Shown in pieces: positions 17,397-26,341 of a DNA stretch of 64,000 nt (positions are counted from its first letter, which is position 1; every line of letters begins with the position of its first letter). Made by a program: the position numbers and the translations under genes. The notes under the pieces were generated by a model. The model saw nothing but the letters and a program-made list of their open reading frames with translations, had not been told where the DNA came from and did not search any database. Origin of the DNA: UBA7455 sp026713185 (GTDB taxonomy: Bacteria > Pseudomonadota > Gammaproteobacteria > Pseudomonadales > Azotimanducaceae). The stretch lies in contig OY762456.1 in the NCBI GenBank assembly GCA_963665785.1, forward strand, positions 2,542,001 to 2,606,000. The letters run 5' to 3'.

Positions 17397-19211
17397 TCAA
17401 GTTGTCAACAGAACAGCGGTATCCCGGTTCTGTCCCTTTGTCTGTATCCGTTCTAGTTCAGCATATATGCCGTTTAATCGGAGTAATTCTTCGTGAGTGC
17501 CAATTTCAGCAATACCGCCTTCTTCAAGCACTATGATTCGGTTTGCATGACGCAGAGTCGATATCCGATGGGACACCAGTATGGTTGTCATACCCCGGCG
17601 TATCGCTTTCAATCTGCCAAGAATATGTTCCTCTGTTTCTGTATCCACACTACTGAAACAATCATCCAGAATTAATACCGGTGCATTTCGAATCAATCCT
17701 CTCGCCAGCGTGGTTCGCTGTTTCTCTCCACCGGAAAGAGTGACTCCGCGTTCACCTACCACGGTTTCCATTCGTGCCGGAAAATCTTCGATGGTGCTCC
17801 TCAGTGCAGCGTCATCTGCTGCGTCCCAGATGGCATCCAGCTGTCTTTCCGGGTCGTCATAACTGATATTGTGCCTGAGAGGTTCACCAAACAGGAATGG
17901 ATCCTGTAATACCTGTGCTACCTCCATACGCAGTTGTTGCAGGGGATAATCCCTTATGTCGTGACCGTCCAGAAATAATTGACCGGGGTTGGTGTCCACC
18001 ATCCGCGTAAACTGTTTGAGCAGAGTTGATTTGCCCGACCCTACCCTGCCCACTATGGCAATGGATTCTCCTGCCTTTATGTGCAGATTGATATTCCGCA
18101 ATACCGGCTGGTCTGTACGTGGATAGAAGAACGTGAGGTTCCGCAATTCAAAATCACCCTGTATCCGGGGTGGTGCATCCTTTGTGGGAGCATCCCTGAT
18201 TTCCGGCTCGGCATCATAAATCTCGAACAACCTGTCGGTTGCAACGACTGATCGCTGGACCGTGGTAATGAAATAACCTGCCATACGGACTGGTTGTAAC
18301 AGCATATTGAGACAGGCGAAAAAGAACACCAGATCTCCTACTGAAATTTCACCCTCAAGGACAAGATGACCACCGTAAAGGAGAATCACCAATTGTGCCA
18401 TTGATGCAAAAAAAGGCGTCCATGCACTCATGAGTGAACTGATCCGGGACTGGTCGTAGAACGCATCGGCATAGGTGTCATTGGTCACCCTGAAGCGTTT
18501 AATTTCATTCTCTTCCTGTGCCTGGGCCTGAATCGTCCGGATTCCGGACAGATTTTCCTGGGTATGCTGTGAAAGCGCTGACAATCCTGTCTGCATGGCA
18601 TGCGTGGTTCTCGCCATTGCACCGGACATGTAATAAGCATAAACAAACAGCAAAGGCAGGAGTGGGAGTATCAATAACGTCAGTGAAGGTGACTTCATCA
18701 TCATTGCAACCAGACCAAATAACGGCGCATATATCATGATGATGACCTGCACCAGACCATGGGAAATCAGACGCTGAATCAATGCAATGTCCTGGATGGC
18801 CCGAATCATGATGTCTCCAATGCCAATCCGGCTGAAGAAATCACTGCCTTGAAACTGTACCGTTTCGTAGACTTTCTGACGCAGGTCGAAGGCCGTGGAT
18901 ATTCCTGCCCGCCGTATGGACCTTCGGGCATGCACCACAAAGAGGAACCGCATGCAGACACAGAATATTATCGCAAGGGCTATCTGAAGCAGAGTATAGG
19001 GGACAGCTGTGACGCCTTCCTTGACTACTAAATCCGGCAACCCGGACTGTTGTTTCTGCTCAATGAGAAAGCTGATACGGTCCACACCCAGGGATACTGC
19101 GTAATAGGTACTGATTTCGAAAAAACGGGCTACAAAAAAGGTCGCTAAACCGGCAAATATGAGCCACTTGTATTGCGAAATGACCGGGACCAGACGGACT
19201 AGAGATCTCAA
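17397..19211 (-). CDS. ABC exporter half-transporter (subunit with degenerate Walker B)
   Basis: A 604-residue ABC half-transporter with the transmembrane domain at about 15-310 and the ATPase domain at about 345-585. Walker A is GRVGSGKST and the signature is LSGGEKQR. Walker B reads VLILDDCFSSVD: the catalytic Glu is Asp, as in the non-hydrolysing site of heterodimeric exporters. The H-loop His (ILVSHRIST) is kept. It is the first gene of a two-gene operon with the 632-residue half-transporter 4 bases downstream. Substrate cannot be read from the sequence; drug or lipid export is the usual role of such pairs. Confidence 0.92.
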   Translation of the reverse strand: MRSLVRLVPVISQYKWLIFAGLATFFVARFFEISTYYAVSLGVDRISFLIEQKQQSGLPDLVVKEGVTAVPYTLLQIALAIIFCVCMRFLFVVHARRSIRRAGISTAFDLRQKVYETVQFQGSDFFSRIGIGDIMIRAIQDIALIQRLISHGLVQVIIMIYAPLFGLVAMMMKSPSLTLLILPLLPLLFVYAYYMSGAMARTTHAMQTGLSALSQHTQENLSGIRTIQAQAQEENEIKRFRVTNDTYADAFYDQSRISSLMSAWTPFFASMAQLVILLYGGHLVLEGEISVGDLVFFFACLNMLLQPVRMAGYFITTVQRSVVATDRLFEIYDAEPEIRDAPTKDAPPRIQGDFELRNLTFFYPRTDQPVLRNINLHIKAGESIAIVGRVGSGKSTLLKQFTRMVDTNPGQLFLDGHDIRDYPLQQLRMEVAQVLQDPFLFGEPLRHNISYDDPERQLDAIWDAADDAALRSTIEDFPARMETVVGERGVTLSGGEKQRTTLARGLIRNAPVLILDDCFSSVDTETEEHILGRLKAIRRGMTTILVSHRISTLRHANRIIVLEEGGIAEIGTHEELLRLNGIYAELERIQTKGQNRDTAVLLTT

Positions 19212-19384
19212 TATTTATTTTCCAAAGTAATCACACAGAGAGGGCGCCACATTTGTTCCGCCTGTAAGTTTCCGGATCATCACAGGACAGAGCAGACTTC
19301 TATTGTCTCATAATTCCAACTCAAGAACCTTCTGCCAGACAAATTTCCCCACTGTCATCATTACCCTTCAACAAATATGTAGTC

Positions 19385-20041
19385 ATGTATACTACAAAAC
19401 CGCTTTTCAATAGATGCTGTATGCGCAATTCATTAATCAACCCGCTGGTGTACTGTCTTGCATTCACCAGTGGCACTATCATCATGTCAGTGGAACTTCT
19501 TGGCGGCAGAATCCTGTCCCCATGGTTCGGCAGCAGCATTTATGTCTGGGGTAGCATCATCACCATATTCATGATATCGCTCTCTGCCGGTTATCTCATC
19601 GGTGGACGACTATCACTGGTCAATGCCAATCTGGGACGGTACGGTCTGTTTTTCATATTGGCGGCATTCACTCTCATACCTACCATTTTCTTCGGCGATA
19701 CACTGATGGACTCTGTATTTGTCAGAATTGAAGATCCGCGATACGGATCTCTTGTCACATCAACTTTGCTGTTTTTTCTGCCTACTGCGGTCCTTGGTAT
19801 GGTCTCTCCCTATTCTGTTCGTCTGCTGGTTGAAAATACAAATCACAGTGGTCACGTGGCAGGACGGCTTTATTTTGTATCGACCCTCGGGAGTGCACTG
19901 GGCACACTTGTAACCTCTTTTTACCTCGTACTTTATTTCGAGGTAAACCAGATACTCGGAACAATGGTATTGATACTGGTAGTCGGCGGTATCGCATCTA
20001 TTGCGGCTTACTTTTGGCAGGCAAAACAAAATGTCATGTAA
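19385..20041 (+). CDS. Membrane part of a split spermidine-synthase-like protein
   Basis: A 218-residue integral membrane protein with about six or seven helices, matching the N-terminal membrane half of fused MFS-like/spermidine-synthase proteins. Recognisable is FTSGTIIMSVELLGGRILSP, with the Glu in the second helix, and GSSIYVWGSIITIFMISLSAGYLIGG. The helix FFLPTAVLGMVSPYSVRLL is also typical. The start may be ATG 19385 or the later ATG 19421. It overlaps the next gene (20031) by 11 bases, whose product is the synthase-like domain. The two would make one functional unit from two polypeptides. Substrate is unknown; polyamine or S-adenosyl compound handling is guessed from the family. Confidence 0.8.
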   Translation: MYTTKPLFNRCCMRNSLINPLVYCLAFTSGTIIMSVELLGGRILSPWFGSSIYVWGSIITIFMISLSAGYLIGGRLSLVNANLGRYGLFFILAAFTLIPTIFFGDTLMDSVFVRIEDPRYGSLVTSTLLFFLPTAVLGMVSPYSVRLLVENTNHSGHVAGRLYFVSTLGSALGTLVTSFYLVLYFEVNQILGTMVLILVVGGIASIAAYFWQAKQNVM

Positions 20042-20936
20042 TCGCATACCTGTAGTGACCTTGGTATTACTGGCATTTTCCTGTTCGGTTTTCTCAGCGG
20101 ACAAGATCATTCATCGTCAAAAATCTCTGTACCGCAATATTGTCGTGCAGGAATCCGGAGGCCAGCGATGTCTTATTTTTGCAGTCAGAAAAGGAGACAG
20201 GAACCAGACCTGCATGGATATGGATGAACCGGAGAAGATCGTATTCCCTTACGTACGCATGACTTTTGCAGGTTTACTGGTAAATCCGGAACCACGCTCC
20301 ATTCTGGTCATCGGTCTGGGCGGTGGGACCATACCTACAGTACTCGCAGAACTATTCTCTGAAGTTCCCATGGATGTCGTGGAAATCGACCCCGCGGTGG
20401 TAGAAGTCGCCCGTCAATTTTTTGACTACAAGGAGCGTACAGGTGTCACTGTTCACGTTCAGGACGCCCGGATTTATATCAAAAGAGCAGGACTGCTCAA
20501 AAAACAATATGACTTGATCATCCTGGACGCCTTTACGGGAGACTATATTCCGGAACATCTGATGACGATGGAATTTCTGCAGGAAACCAGAACATTATTG
20601 ACCGAGTCCGGTGTACTGGTGGCAAATACCTTCTCTACCAGCGATCTCTATGACCACGAATCGGTTACCTATGAGGCCGTATTTGAAGAGTTTATCAACT
20701 TCAAGATGCCGGGTTCCATGAATCGTGTAATCATTACTGCTCGTAATTCACTACCCTCCAGAAGAGTACTTCGGGATCGTGCGAAACAAATAGCAGGCCG
20801 ACTTGATACATATTCGATCCCGATTGCAAACTACATCCCCTATCTGTCAAAACGGAAAGACTGGCGTAAAAATACTCGTCCTCTGACGGACCAGTTTTCT
20901 CCAGCCAACCTTTTACAGGGAAGGCAGACTCCCTGA
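20031..20936 (+). CDS. Spermidine/spermine synthase-like aminopropyltransferase domain protein
   Basis: About 301 residues from ATG 20031, overlapping the membrane gene before it by 11 bases. An N-terminal hydrophobic run (VVTLVLLAFSCSVFS) may be a last membrane helix or a signal peptide. The Rossmann domain has ILVIGLGGGTIPTVLAE (nucleotide loop), VVEIDPAVVEVARQFF (acidic residue that binds the substrate ribose) and YDLIILDAFTGDYIPEHL (catalytic-loop Asp). That matches the spermidine synthase family. The frame is open upstream to 20001, but the ATG at 20031 fits the hydrophobic start better. Real aminopropyltransferase activity is not proven, since many membrane-linked members have no known reaction. 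Confidence 0.8.
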   Translation: MSCNRIPVVTLVLLAFSCSVFSADKIIHRQKSLYRNIVVQESGGQRCLIFAVRKGDRNQTCMDMDEPEKIVFPYVRMTFAGLLVNPEPRSILVIGLGGGTIPTVLAELFSEVPMDVVEIDPAVVEVARQFFDYKERTGVTVHVQDARIYIKRAGLLKKQYDLIILDAFTGDYIPEHLMTMEFLQETRTLLTESGVLVANTFSTSDLYDHESVTYEAVFEEFINFKMPGSMNRVIITARNSLPSRRVLRDRAKQIAGRLDTYSIPIANYIPYLSKRKDWRKNTRPLTDQFSPANLLQGRQTP

Positions 20937-20948
20937 TTGAACCATGAA

Positions 20949-22250
20949 TCAGGATAGCGCATCGCCAATGGCATTCACCACACTATCCATCTCTGATTCT
21001 GTGGTTATAAATGGCAATCCCAACTGAATGGTGTCACCACCGGAGCGCACATAAAATCCGTTTTCCCAGCACTTCATGGCAACCTCCCAGGGTCGTCGCG
21101 TGGGATCTCCGGGATAGGGTTTCAGGGTCATCCCGGCGGCAAATCCGTAATTTCTGATATCCGATACATTCGGAGAATCCCGAAGTTGATGGACTTTTGA
21201 TTCAAATACCGGTGCCAGTTGCCTGACCCGTTCAATCAGTCCTTCCCGTTCAAGAATATCCAGTGAGGCCATGGCAGCAGCGCAGGCAACCGGATGGCTT
21301 GAGTAGGTATATCCATGAGGCAACTCTGCCACATATTCAGGGCTATCGGATTCCATGAATGCCTGGTAAATTTCTCCTTTGACAATCACCGCGCCAAGGG
21401 GTATTGCTCCATTGGTAATCTGTTTGGCAACATTGATGATATCCGGCGTCACCTCAAATGCCGATGCGGCAAACCAGTCTCCTATCCGGCCAAAGGCGGT
21501 AATCACCTCGTCAAAGATCAGCAGCACTTCATGTTTACGGCAGATATCACTCAATCTCTGGAGATATCCCACAGGCGGTACGATCACACCCGCGGAACCG
21601 GAAATTGGTTCAACGATCACCGCTGCTACATTGCTGGCATCATGGAGGGTAATGATGTCTTCCAGTTCATCGGCCAGATTCTGGCCAGACTGCGGCAGAC
21701 CCCGGGAAAACTCATTTCCGGGCAGCAAAGTATGCTTGAGATGATCTGAATCTACAGCCTGTCCCCACAGCTTTTTATTCGCCGGTATTCCGCCAAAACT
21801 GATAGCTCCCCAACTGGCGCCGTGATAACCCCTGGTTCGACCGATAATCTTTGTTTTTGCCGGTTGCCCAATCTGACGCCAGTATGCCCTGGCAATCTTG
21901 GTCGAGGTATCCGTGCACTCGGACCCGGAATTGGTATAGAAGACATGGTCCAGCGATTCGGGGGTCAGCGAAACAATTCGCTCTGCCAGTTCAAACGCCA
22001 GGGGATGACCATATTGAAATGCCGGGGAATAATCCAGTCGACGCAATTGCTCCGATACCGCGTCTGCAATCTCTATCCTGTTGTGACCAGCTCCTGTTGT
22101 CCACAACCCTGACATTCCATCAAAAATTTTCCGGCCATCTTCAGAAAAATAGTAGGCTCCCTCTGCACCTGTGATCAATCGCGGCTTCTTCTTGAACTCG
22201 CGATTCCCCGTATATGGCATCCAGAAAGCTTCCATTTCTGCTCTATCCAT
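20949..22250 (-). CDS. Class III aminotransferase (omega-amino acid:pyruvate transaminase type)
   Basis: A PLP-dependent class III transaminase of 433 residues. The start at ATG 22250 is chosen because GGAGG lies 8 bases upstream; that sequence falls inside the codons of an earlier in-frame ATG (22265). Motifs: WTTGAGHN, FYTNSGSECTDTSTKIAR, the Asp of the PLP ring in LLIFDEVITAFGR and the Schiff-base Lys in NVAKQITNGAIPLG. The N-terminal FWMPYTGNREFK is typical of beta-alanine or omega-amino acid:pyruvate aminotransferases. It ends convergently 12 bases from the synthase-like gene. Likely role is amine or beta-alanine catabolism; substrate is not fixed by sequence. Confidence 0.9.
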   Translation of the reverse strand: MDRAEMEAFWMPYTGNREFKKKPRLITGAEGAYYFSEDGRKIFDGMSGLWTTGAGHNRIEIADAVSEQLRRLDYSPAFQYGHPLAFELAERIVSLTPESLDHVFYTNSGSECTDTSTKIARAYWRQIGQPAKTKIIGRTRGYHGASWGAISFGGIPANKKLWGQAVDSDHLKHTLLPGNEFSRGLPQSGQNLADELEDIITLHDASNVAAVIVEPISGSAGVIVPPVGYLQRLSDICRKHEVLLIFDEVITAFGRIGDWFAASAFEVTPDIINVAKQITNGAIPLGAVIVKGEIYQAFMESDSPEYVAELPHGYTYSSHPVACAAAMASLDILEREGLIERVRQLAPVFESKVHQLRDSPNVSDIRNYGFAAGMTLKPYPGDPTRRPWEVAMKCWENGFYVRSGGDTIQLGLPFITTESEMDSVVNAIGDALS

Positions 22251-22430
22251 TCTTAAGTCCTCCATTGATTACCCAGGTATTATAGCAGTGCAACACTGCT
22301 GACATCATGGTTCGATGTCAGGGTAAAGCACAAGTAAAGCCGCTGATAGAGCCCTCTATAGCGCAAAACTCCTGGGTCAAAACCATATTGAAGTGAACCC
22401 TACAAGTGTTAAAAAATAAAAAATTTGGGA

Positions 22431-22495
22431 TTGCATTGTCTATAAATATCGCTTATGTTGTGTCTGGAGTTTATGAATTACACTACATCTGGTGA
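22431..22495 (+). promoter_or_regulatory. Probable nrdJ promoter with two NrdR-box-like sites
   Basis: The 332-base gap before nrdJ (22251-22582) holds no gene. It contains TTGCAT (22431-22436), a 17-base spacer and TATGTT (22454-22459). Overlapping and following this are two 16-base sites, ATCGCTTATGTTGTGT (22448-22463) and ACACTACATCTGGTGA (22480-22495), whose starts are exactly 32 bases apart. The second matches the NrdR consensus ACACTATATCTAGTGT at 13 of 16 positions, the first at 10. NrdR normally binds tandem boxes about three helical turns apart at RNR promoters. No cobalamin riboswitch is seen. Confidence 0.5.
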
Positions 22496-22582
22496 TTTAG
22501 AAGCAATGTCCTGAATGTAGGATGATCTTGGTTCAACTCACTCACAACCTGGTTAATGACCGCAGCAATAAACAGGAGTGTC

Positions 22583-24745
22583 ATGGATTCAACTGCCCAG
22601 AAACCCAGCCTTAAACCCGTTCCAGCCAATGTCGGTGAAATAGAATTTCAGGAAACTTCCCTCGAAATCTGGGAAAGTAAATATTGCCTCAAAACCAAAA
22701 AAGGAGACTGGGTTGACCAGAACATGGACCACACCAGAAAACGTGTCGCCAGAGCTCTTGCAAAAGTAGAAGACAGGAACAAGCGGCAGGAATGGTACCA
22801 GGAGTTCCTCTGGGCATTGAGGCAGGGTGTAACCCCCGCGGGAAGAATCATCTCCAACGCAGGCGCCCAGGAACATAAACCGGCAACTTCCACCATCAAC
22901 TGTACCGTTTCCGATACGATCCATGATTCCATGGAAGATATCCTGAATAAGAATGTCGAGGCTGGCCTTACACTAAAAGCAGGCTGTGGTATCGGCTATG
23001 AATTTTCCACACTGCGGCCCAAAGGAGCCTATGTCTCAGGTGCAGGCGCATACACTTCCGGTCCTCTGTCATTCATGGACATCTATGACAAGACTTGCTT
23101 CACTGTGTCGTCCGCAGGGGGCAGGCGGGGAGCCCAGATGGCAACCTTCGAGGTCAGTCATCCGGATGTCATGGAATTCGTCAGCGCAAAGCGTGAAGAC
23201 GGACGGCTAAGACAATTTAACCTGTCCCTGTTGATTACCCGGGAATTCATAGAGGCTGTCATTAACAATTCTGACTGGCAGCTCAGTTTTCCGATTACCC
23301 AGGCGGAATTGGAAACTGACGATATTGACCTCAGTGATGAATCACTCATTTTATGGCGGGAATTTCCTGTCAGGAATCGCTATGTAACCAACGATTCGGG
23401 TCTTGTTGCCTGTCGGATTACCAAAGTGATCAAGGCACGAAGACTCTGGGACATGATTATGTCATCCACCTATGACTTTGCCGAACCGGGATTCATCCTG
23501 ATCGACAAAGTCAATGAGATGAACAACAACTGGTTCTGCGAAAACATTCGAGCCACCAACCCCTGTGGCGAACAGCCACTGCCCCCGTATGGCAGTTGTC
23601 TGCTGGGTTCTATCAATCTATGCCGATTCGTTGAAAAACCATTCAGCAGAGAATCGGAATTCAACTGGTCAGATTTCAGGCGGGCGGTCACTATCTTCAC
23701 CCGAATGCTTGATAATGTCGTTGAAATAAACGGACTGCCATTACCGCAACAGCAACGGGAGATAACGCACAAACGCCGGCATGGCATGGGCTATCTGGGT
23801 CTCGGTTCCACCATCACGATGATGGGCATGCGCTATGGTGATAAAGCCTCGATTGAATTCACCGAACGGGTGACACGGGAAATGGCCATGGTCGGGTGGC
23901 AGACAGGGTTGGAACTGGCCAGGGAAAAAGGCCCCGCACCCATTATGGAGGAAGACTTCGAGTTGACTGGAGAAATGCTGCGGAAACGTCCAGAGCTGGA
24001 GAGAGATGGTTTCAAGGTCGGTGACAGGTTAAAGGGGAAGGTATTGCTTGCCCGGTATTCAAGGTACATGCAGCAGATCGCCAAACAGAATCCGGAACTG
24101 GTCGATCAACTGGCAGAAGAAGGCTGCCGGTTTACCCATCACAGTTCCATCGCTCCGACAGGAACAATCAGCCTGTCACTCGCGAACAATGCCAGTAACG
24201 GAATTGAACCCAGTTTTGCACATCACTACGCCCGAAATGTGATCCGTGAAGGCAAAAAGTCGAAAGAAAAAGTGGATGTGTATTCATTTGAATTATTGGC
24301 ATACCGCGCCATGATTAATCCGGATGCACAACCGCAATCAGACGACGTCAACAAAAAACTGCCTGATAACTTCGTGACAGCCGATGACATTACTCCCATT
24401 CAGCACGTTGATATACAGGCAGCAGCACAAAAATGGATAGATTCTTCAATTTCCAAAACGGCGAATGTCCCTACTGACTACCCTTTTGAAGACTTCAAGG
24501 ACATTTATTTATATGCCTATAAACAAGGACTTAAAGGTTGTACTACATTCCGTTTCAATCCAGAAGCGTTCCAGGGAGTCCTTGTAAAGGAGGAAGATCT
24601 GGAGAATACGACTTATCAGTTTACACTGGATGACGGAGAAGTGATCGAAGTCAAAGGTAATGAGGAAATTGAGTATGATGGTGAAATGCACTCGGCAGCG
24701 AATCTGTTCGATGCCTTGAAAGAAGGATATTACGGCAAGTTTTAA
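22583..24745 (+). CDS. nrdJ: Class II (adenosylcobalamin-dependent) ribonucleotide reductase, catalytic part
   Basis: A 720-residue large subunit that reduces ribonucleotides to deoxyribonucleotides with a B12-generated thiyl radical, so it needs no oxygen. The start at 22583 follows AGGAG by 5 bases; an earlier ATG at 22556 lacks this. Active-site segments are STINCTVSDTIHDSM, LKAGCGIGYEFSTLRPKGA, the radical Cys with Asn and Glu in ATNPCGEQPLPPYGSCLLGS, and HHSSIAPTGTISLSLANN. The C-terminal cysteine pair is not here but in the next gene, as in the split NrdJa/NrdJb of Pseudomonas aeruginosa. It heads the nrdJ-nrdJb-thyA run. NrdR control is suggested by the upstream boxes. Confidence 0.95.
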   Translation: MDSTAQKPSLKPVPANVGEIEFQETSLEIWESKYCLKTKKGDWVDQNMDHTRKRVARALAKVEDRNKRQEWYQEFLWALRQGVTPAGRIISNAGAQEHKPATSTINCTVSDTIHDSMEDILNKNVEAGLTLKAGCGIGYEFSTLRPKGAYVSGAGAYTSGPLSFMDIYDKTCFTVSSAGGRRGAQMATFEVSHPDVMEFVSAKREDGRLRQFNLSLLITREFIEAVINNSDWQLSFPITQAELETDDIDLSDESLILWREFPVRNRYVTNDSGLVACRITKVIKARRLWDMIMSSTYDFAEPGFILIDKVNEMNNNWFCENIRATNPCGEQPLPPYGSCLLGSINLCRFVEKPFSRESEFNWSDFRRAVTIFTRMLDNVVEINGLPLPQQQREITHKRRHGMGYLGLGSTITMMGMRYGDKASIEFTERVTREMAMVGWQTGLELAREKGPAPIMEEDFELTGEMLRKRPELERDGFKVGDRLKGKVLLARYSRYMQQIAKQNPELVDQLAEEGCRFTHHSSIAPTGTISLSLANNASNGIEPSFAHHYARNVIREGKKSKEKVDVYSFELLAYRAMINPDAQPQSDDVNKKLPDNFVTADDITPIQHVDIQAAAQKWIDSSISKTANVPTDYPFEDFKDIYLYAYKQGLKGCTTFRFNPEAFQGVLVKEEDLENTTYQFTLDDGEVIEVKGNEEIEYDGEMHSAANLFDALKEGYYGKF

Positions 24746-24791
24746 TATAAACAATCGGACCAACGCAATCTTTCAGAGACAGAACGAAACA

Positions 24792-25469
24792 ATGGCCATC
24801 AAAATAGAAAAAAATATTGTCGCGTACAGCATTAGAAAAGAAGAAGAGGAAGAGGAAAAACCAGCCAAACCCGTTCTCCCCACCAGAGTGTTGATGCATG
24901 AGGACATCGAGCGTCCGGAAGAGCTTAAAGGTTATACCTACAAGATCAAAACCCCCCTCACCGATCACGCCATGTATATCACCATCAACAATATCGTGTT
25001 GAACGAAGGTAACGAACACAGGCAGGAATATCCCTTCGAGATTTTCATCAACTCAAAGAATATGGATCAGTTCCAGTGGATTCTGGCTTTAACCCGCGTT
25101 ATCAGCGCCGTATTTCGTAAAGGGGGGGAATCTGCATTTCTCGCCGAAGAACTGAAACAGGTGTTTGATCCCCAGGGTGGTTACTTCAAAAAAGGCGGCA
25201 AATTCATGCCGAGTCTGGTCGCCGAAATAGGTGATGTGCTGGAGACGCATATGCGCAAGATCGGCCTTATTCAGGACGAAGAACTGAGCGATGCCCACAA
25301 AGCGTTGTTGGCGGAAAAGCGTGTCCGATTCGAATTTAATGAATCAGCAACCGATGAAGCTGATTTTCCACCAGGCGCCCAGCTCTGCACCAAATGCATG
25401 AACAAGGCCATGATTCTGATGGATGGTTGCATGACCTGTCTCAACTGTGGCGACTCCAAGTGTGGGTAG
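24792..25469 (+). CDS. nrdJ: NrdJb, C-terminal half of split class II ribonucleotide reductase
   Basis: A 225-residue protein lying 46 bases after the catalytic subunit gene. The N-terminal part has an acidic stretch (RKEEEEEEKPAKP), then a TSCPD-like domain (YKIKTPLTDHAMYITINNIV and PFEIFINSKNMDQFQWILALTR). The C-terminus is a Cys-rich tail (CTKCMNKAMILMDGCMTCLNCGDSKCG region, six Cys) that should hold zinc and the redox Cys pair that re-reduces the active site. This matches NrdJb, the separate second subunit of class II RNR in Pseudomonas. Both polypeptides should be needed for turnover. Confidence 0.88.
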   Translation: MAIKIEKNIVAYSIRKEEEEEEKPAKPVLPTRVLMHEDIERPEELKGYTYKIKTPLTDHAMYITINNIVLNEGNEHRQEYPFEIFINSKNMDQFQWILALTRVISAVFRKGGESAFLAEELKQVFDPQGGYFKKGGKFMPSLVAEIGDVLETHMRKIGLIQDEELSDAHKALLAEKRVRFEFNESATDEADFPPGAQLCTKCMNKAMILMDGCMTCLNCGDSKCG

Positions 25470-25485
25470 TGAACACGGGTAGACG

Positions 25486-26337
25486 ATGAAGAACTACCTC
25501 GAACAACTGCACTACATTCTTGATAAAGGCGTTATCCGGTCGGACAGGACCGGTGTCGGCACCATTTCATGTTTCGGGCTACAGACAAGATACAACATGC
25601 AGGATGGTTTCCCTGCAATAACCACCCGGAAACTGGCCTGGAAAACGATGTGTTCGGAACTGCTGTGGTTTATTTCCGGGTCTGGAAACATCAATGATCT
25701 GAAGTCCATCTACCGATACAACACCATTTGGGATGCAAATTACAAAGACTATCTGGACCGTCGCAAGACAAGCAATGGCTTTAAGGACGGCGATGGTGAT
25801 ATGGGGCGTATATATGGTACACAATGGCGTCACTGGCGGACCGCGGACGGTAGAGAAATTGATCAGTTACAGGATGCCATTGACCTGATCAGGACCAATC
25901 CCGATTCGAGACGCATTATCGTCAACGCATGGCATCCAGGCGAGAACAATCCGAATCAGGTCGCCCTGCCACCCTGCCATTGTATGTTTCAATTTTACGT
26001 TGCCGGAAATAAACTCTCCCTGCACATGTACCAGCGCTCCTGTGACATGTTCCTCGGAGTGCCGTTCAATATCGCTTCCTATTCCCTGCTGCTGCACATG
26101 ATTGCGTTTATCACCCATCTCGAAGCTCATGAGTTTGTCCATACTCTGGGTGATGCGCATATATATCTTGATGCGGTGGACCAGGTGAAAAGACAACTTA
26201 GCCGGGAACCACTGGCTCCACCAACCCTGCAGATTCAAGACCGCGGTCAGTCGGGTATTGATGATTTCGTCCTGGATGATCTTAAGTTATTGAATTATCA
26301 GGCCCTTGAACCCATCAAGGCTAACATGGCAGTATAG
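25486..26337 (+). CDS. thyA: Thymidylate synthase
   Basis: A 283-residue ThyA that methylates dUMP to dTMP with methylenetetrahydrofolate. The nucleophile Cys lies in LPPCHCMFQFYV; the dUMP-binding segments are RSDRTGVGTISCFG, MYQRSCDMFLGVPFNIASY and HTLGDAHIYLD. The segment KTSNGFKDGDGDMGRIYGTQWRHW is slightly longer than in E. coli (264 residues). It starts 16 bases after nrdJb, and the membrane gene follows 4 bases after it, so it belongs to the same transcript. Together with the reductase this is a dNTP-supply operon. Confidence 0.96.
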   Translation: MKNYLEQLHYILDKGVIRSDRTGVGTISCFGLQTRYNMQDGFPAITTRKLAWKTMCSELLWFISGSGNINDLKSIYRYNTIWDANYKDYLDRRKTSNGFKDGDGDMGRIYGTQWRHWRTADGREIDQLQDAIDLIRTNPDSRRIIVNAWHPGENNPNQVALPPCHCMFQFYVAGNKLSLHMYQRSCDMFLGVPFNIASYSLLLHMIAFITHLEAHEFVHTLGDAHIYLDAVDQVKRQLSREPLAPPTLQIQDRGQSGIDDFVLDDLKLLNYQALEPIKANMAV

Positions 26338-26341
26338 CGCC

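Noticed and set aside
22266..22582. Cobalamin riboswitch upstream of the B12-dependent nrdJ
   Set aside because: No B12-box-like sequence or supporting stems could be found; NrdR-type boxes explain the region better.
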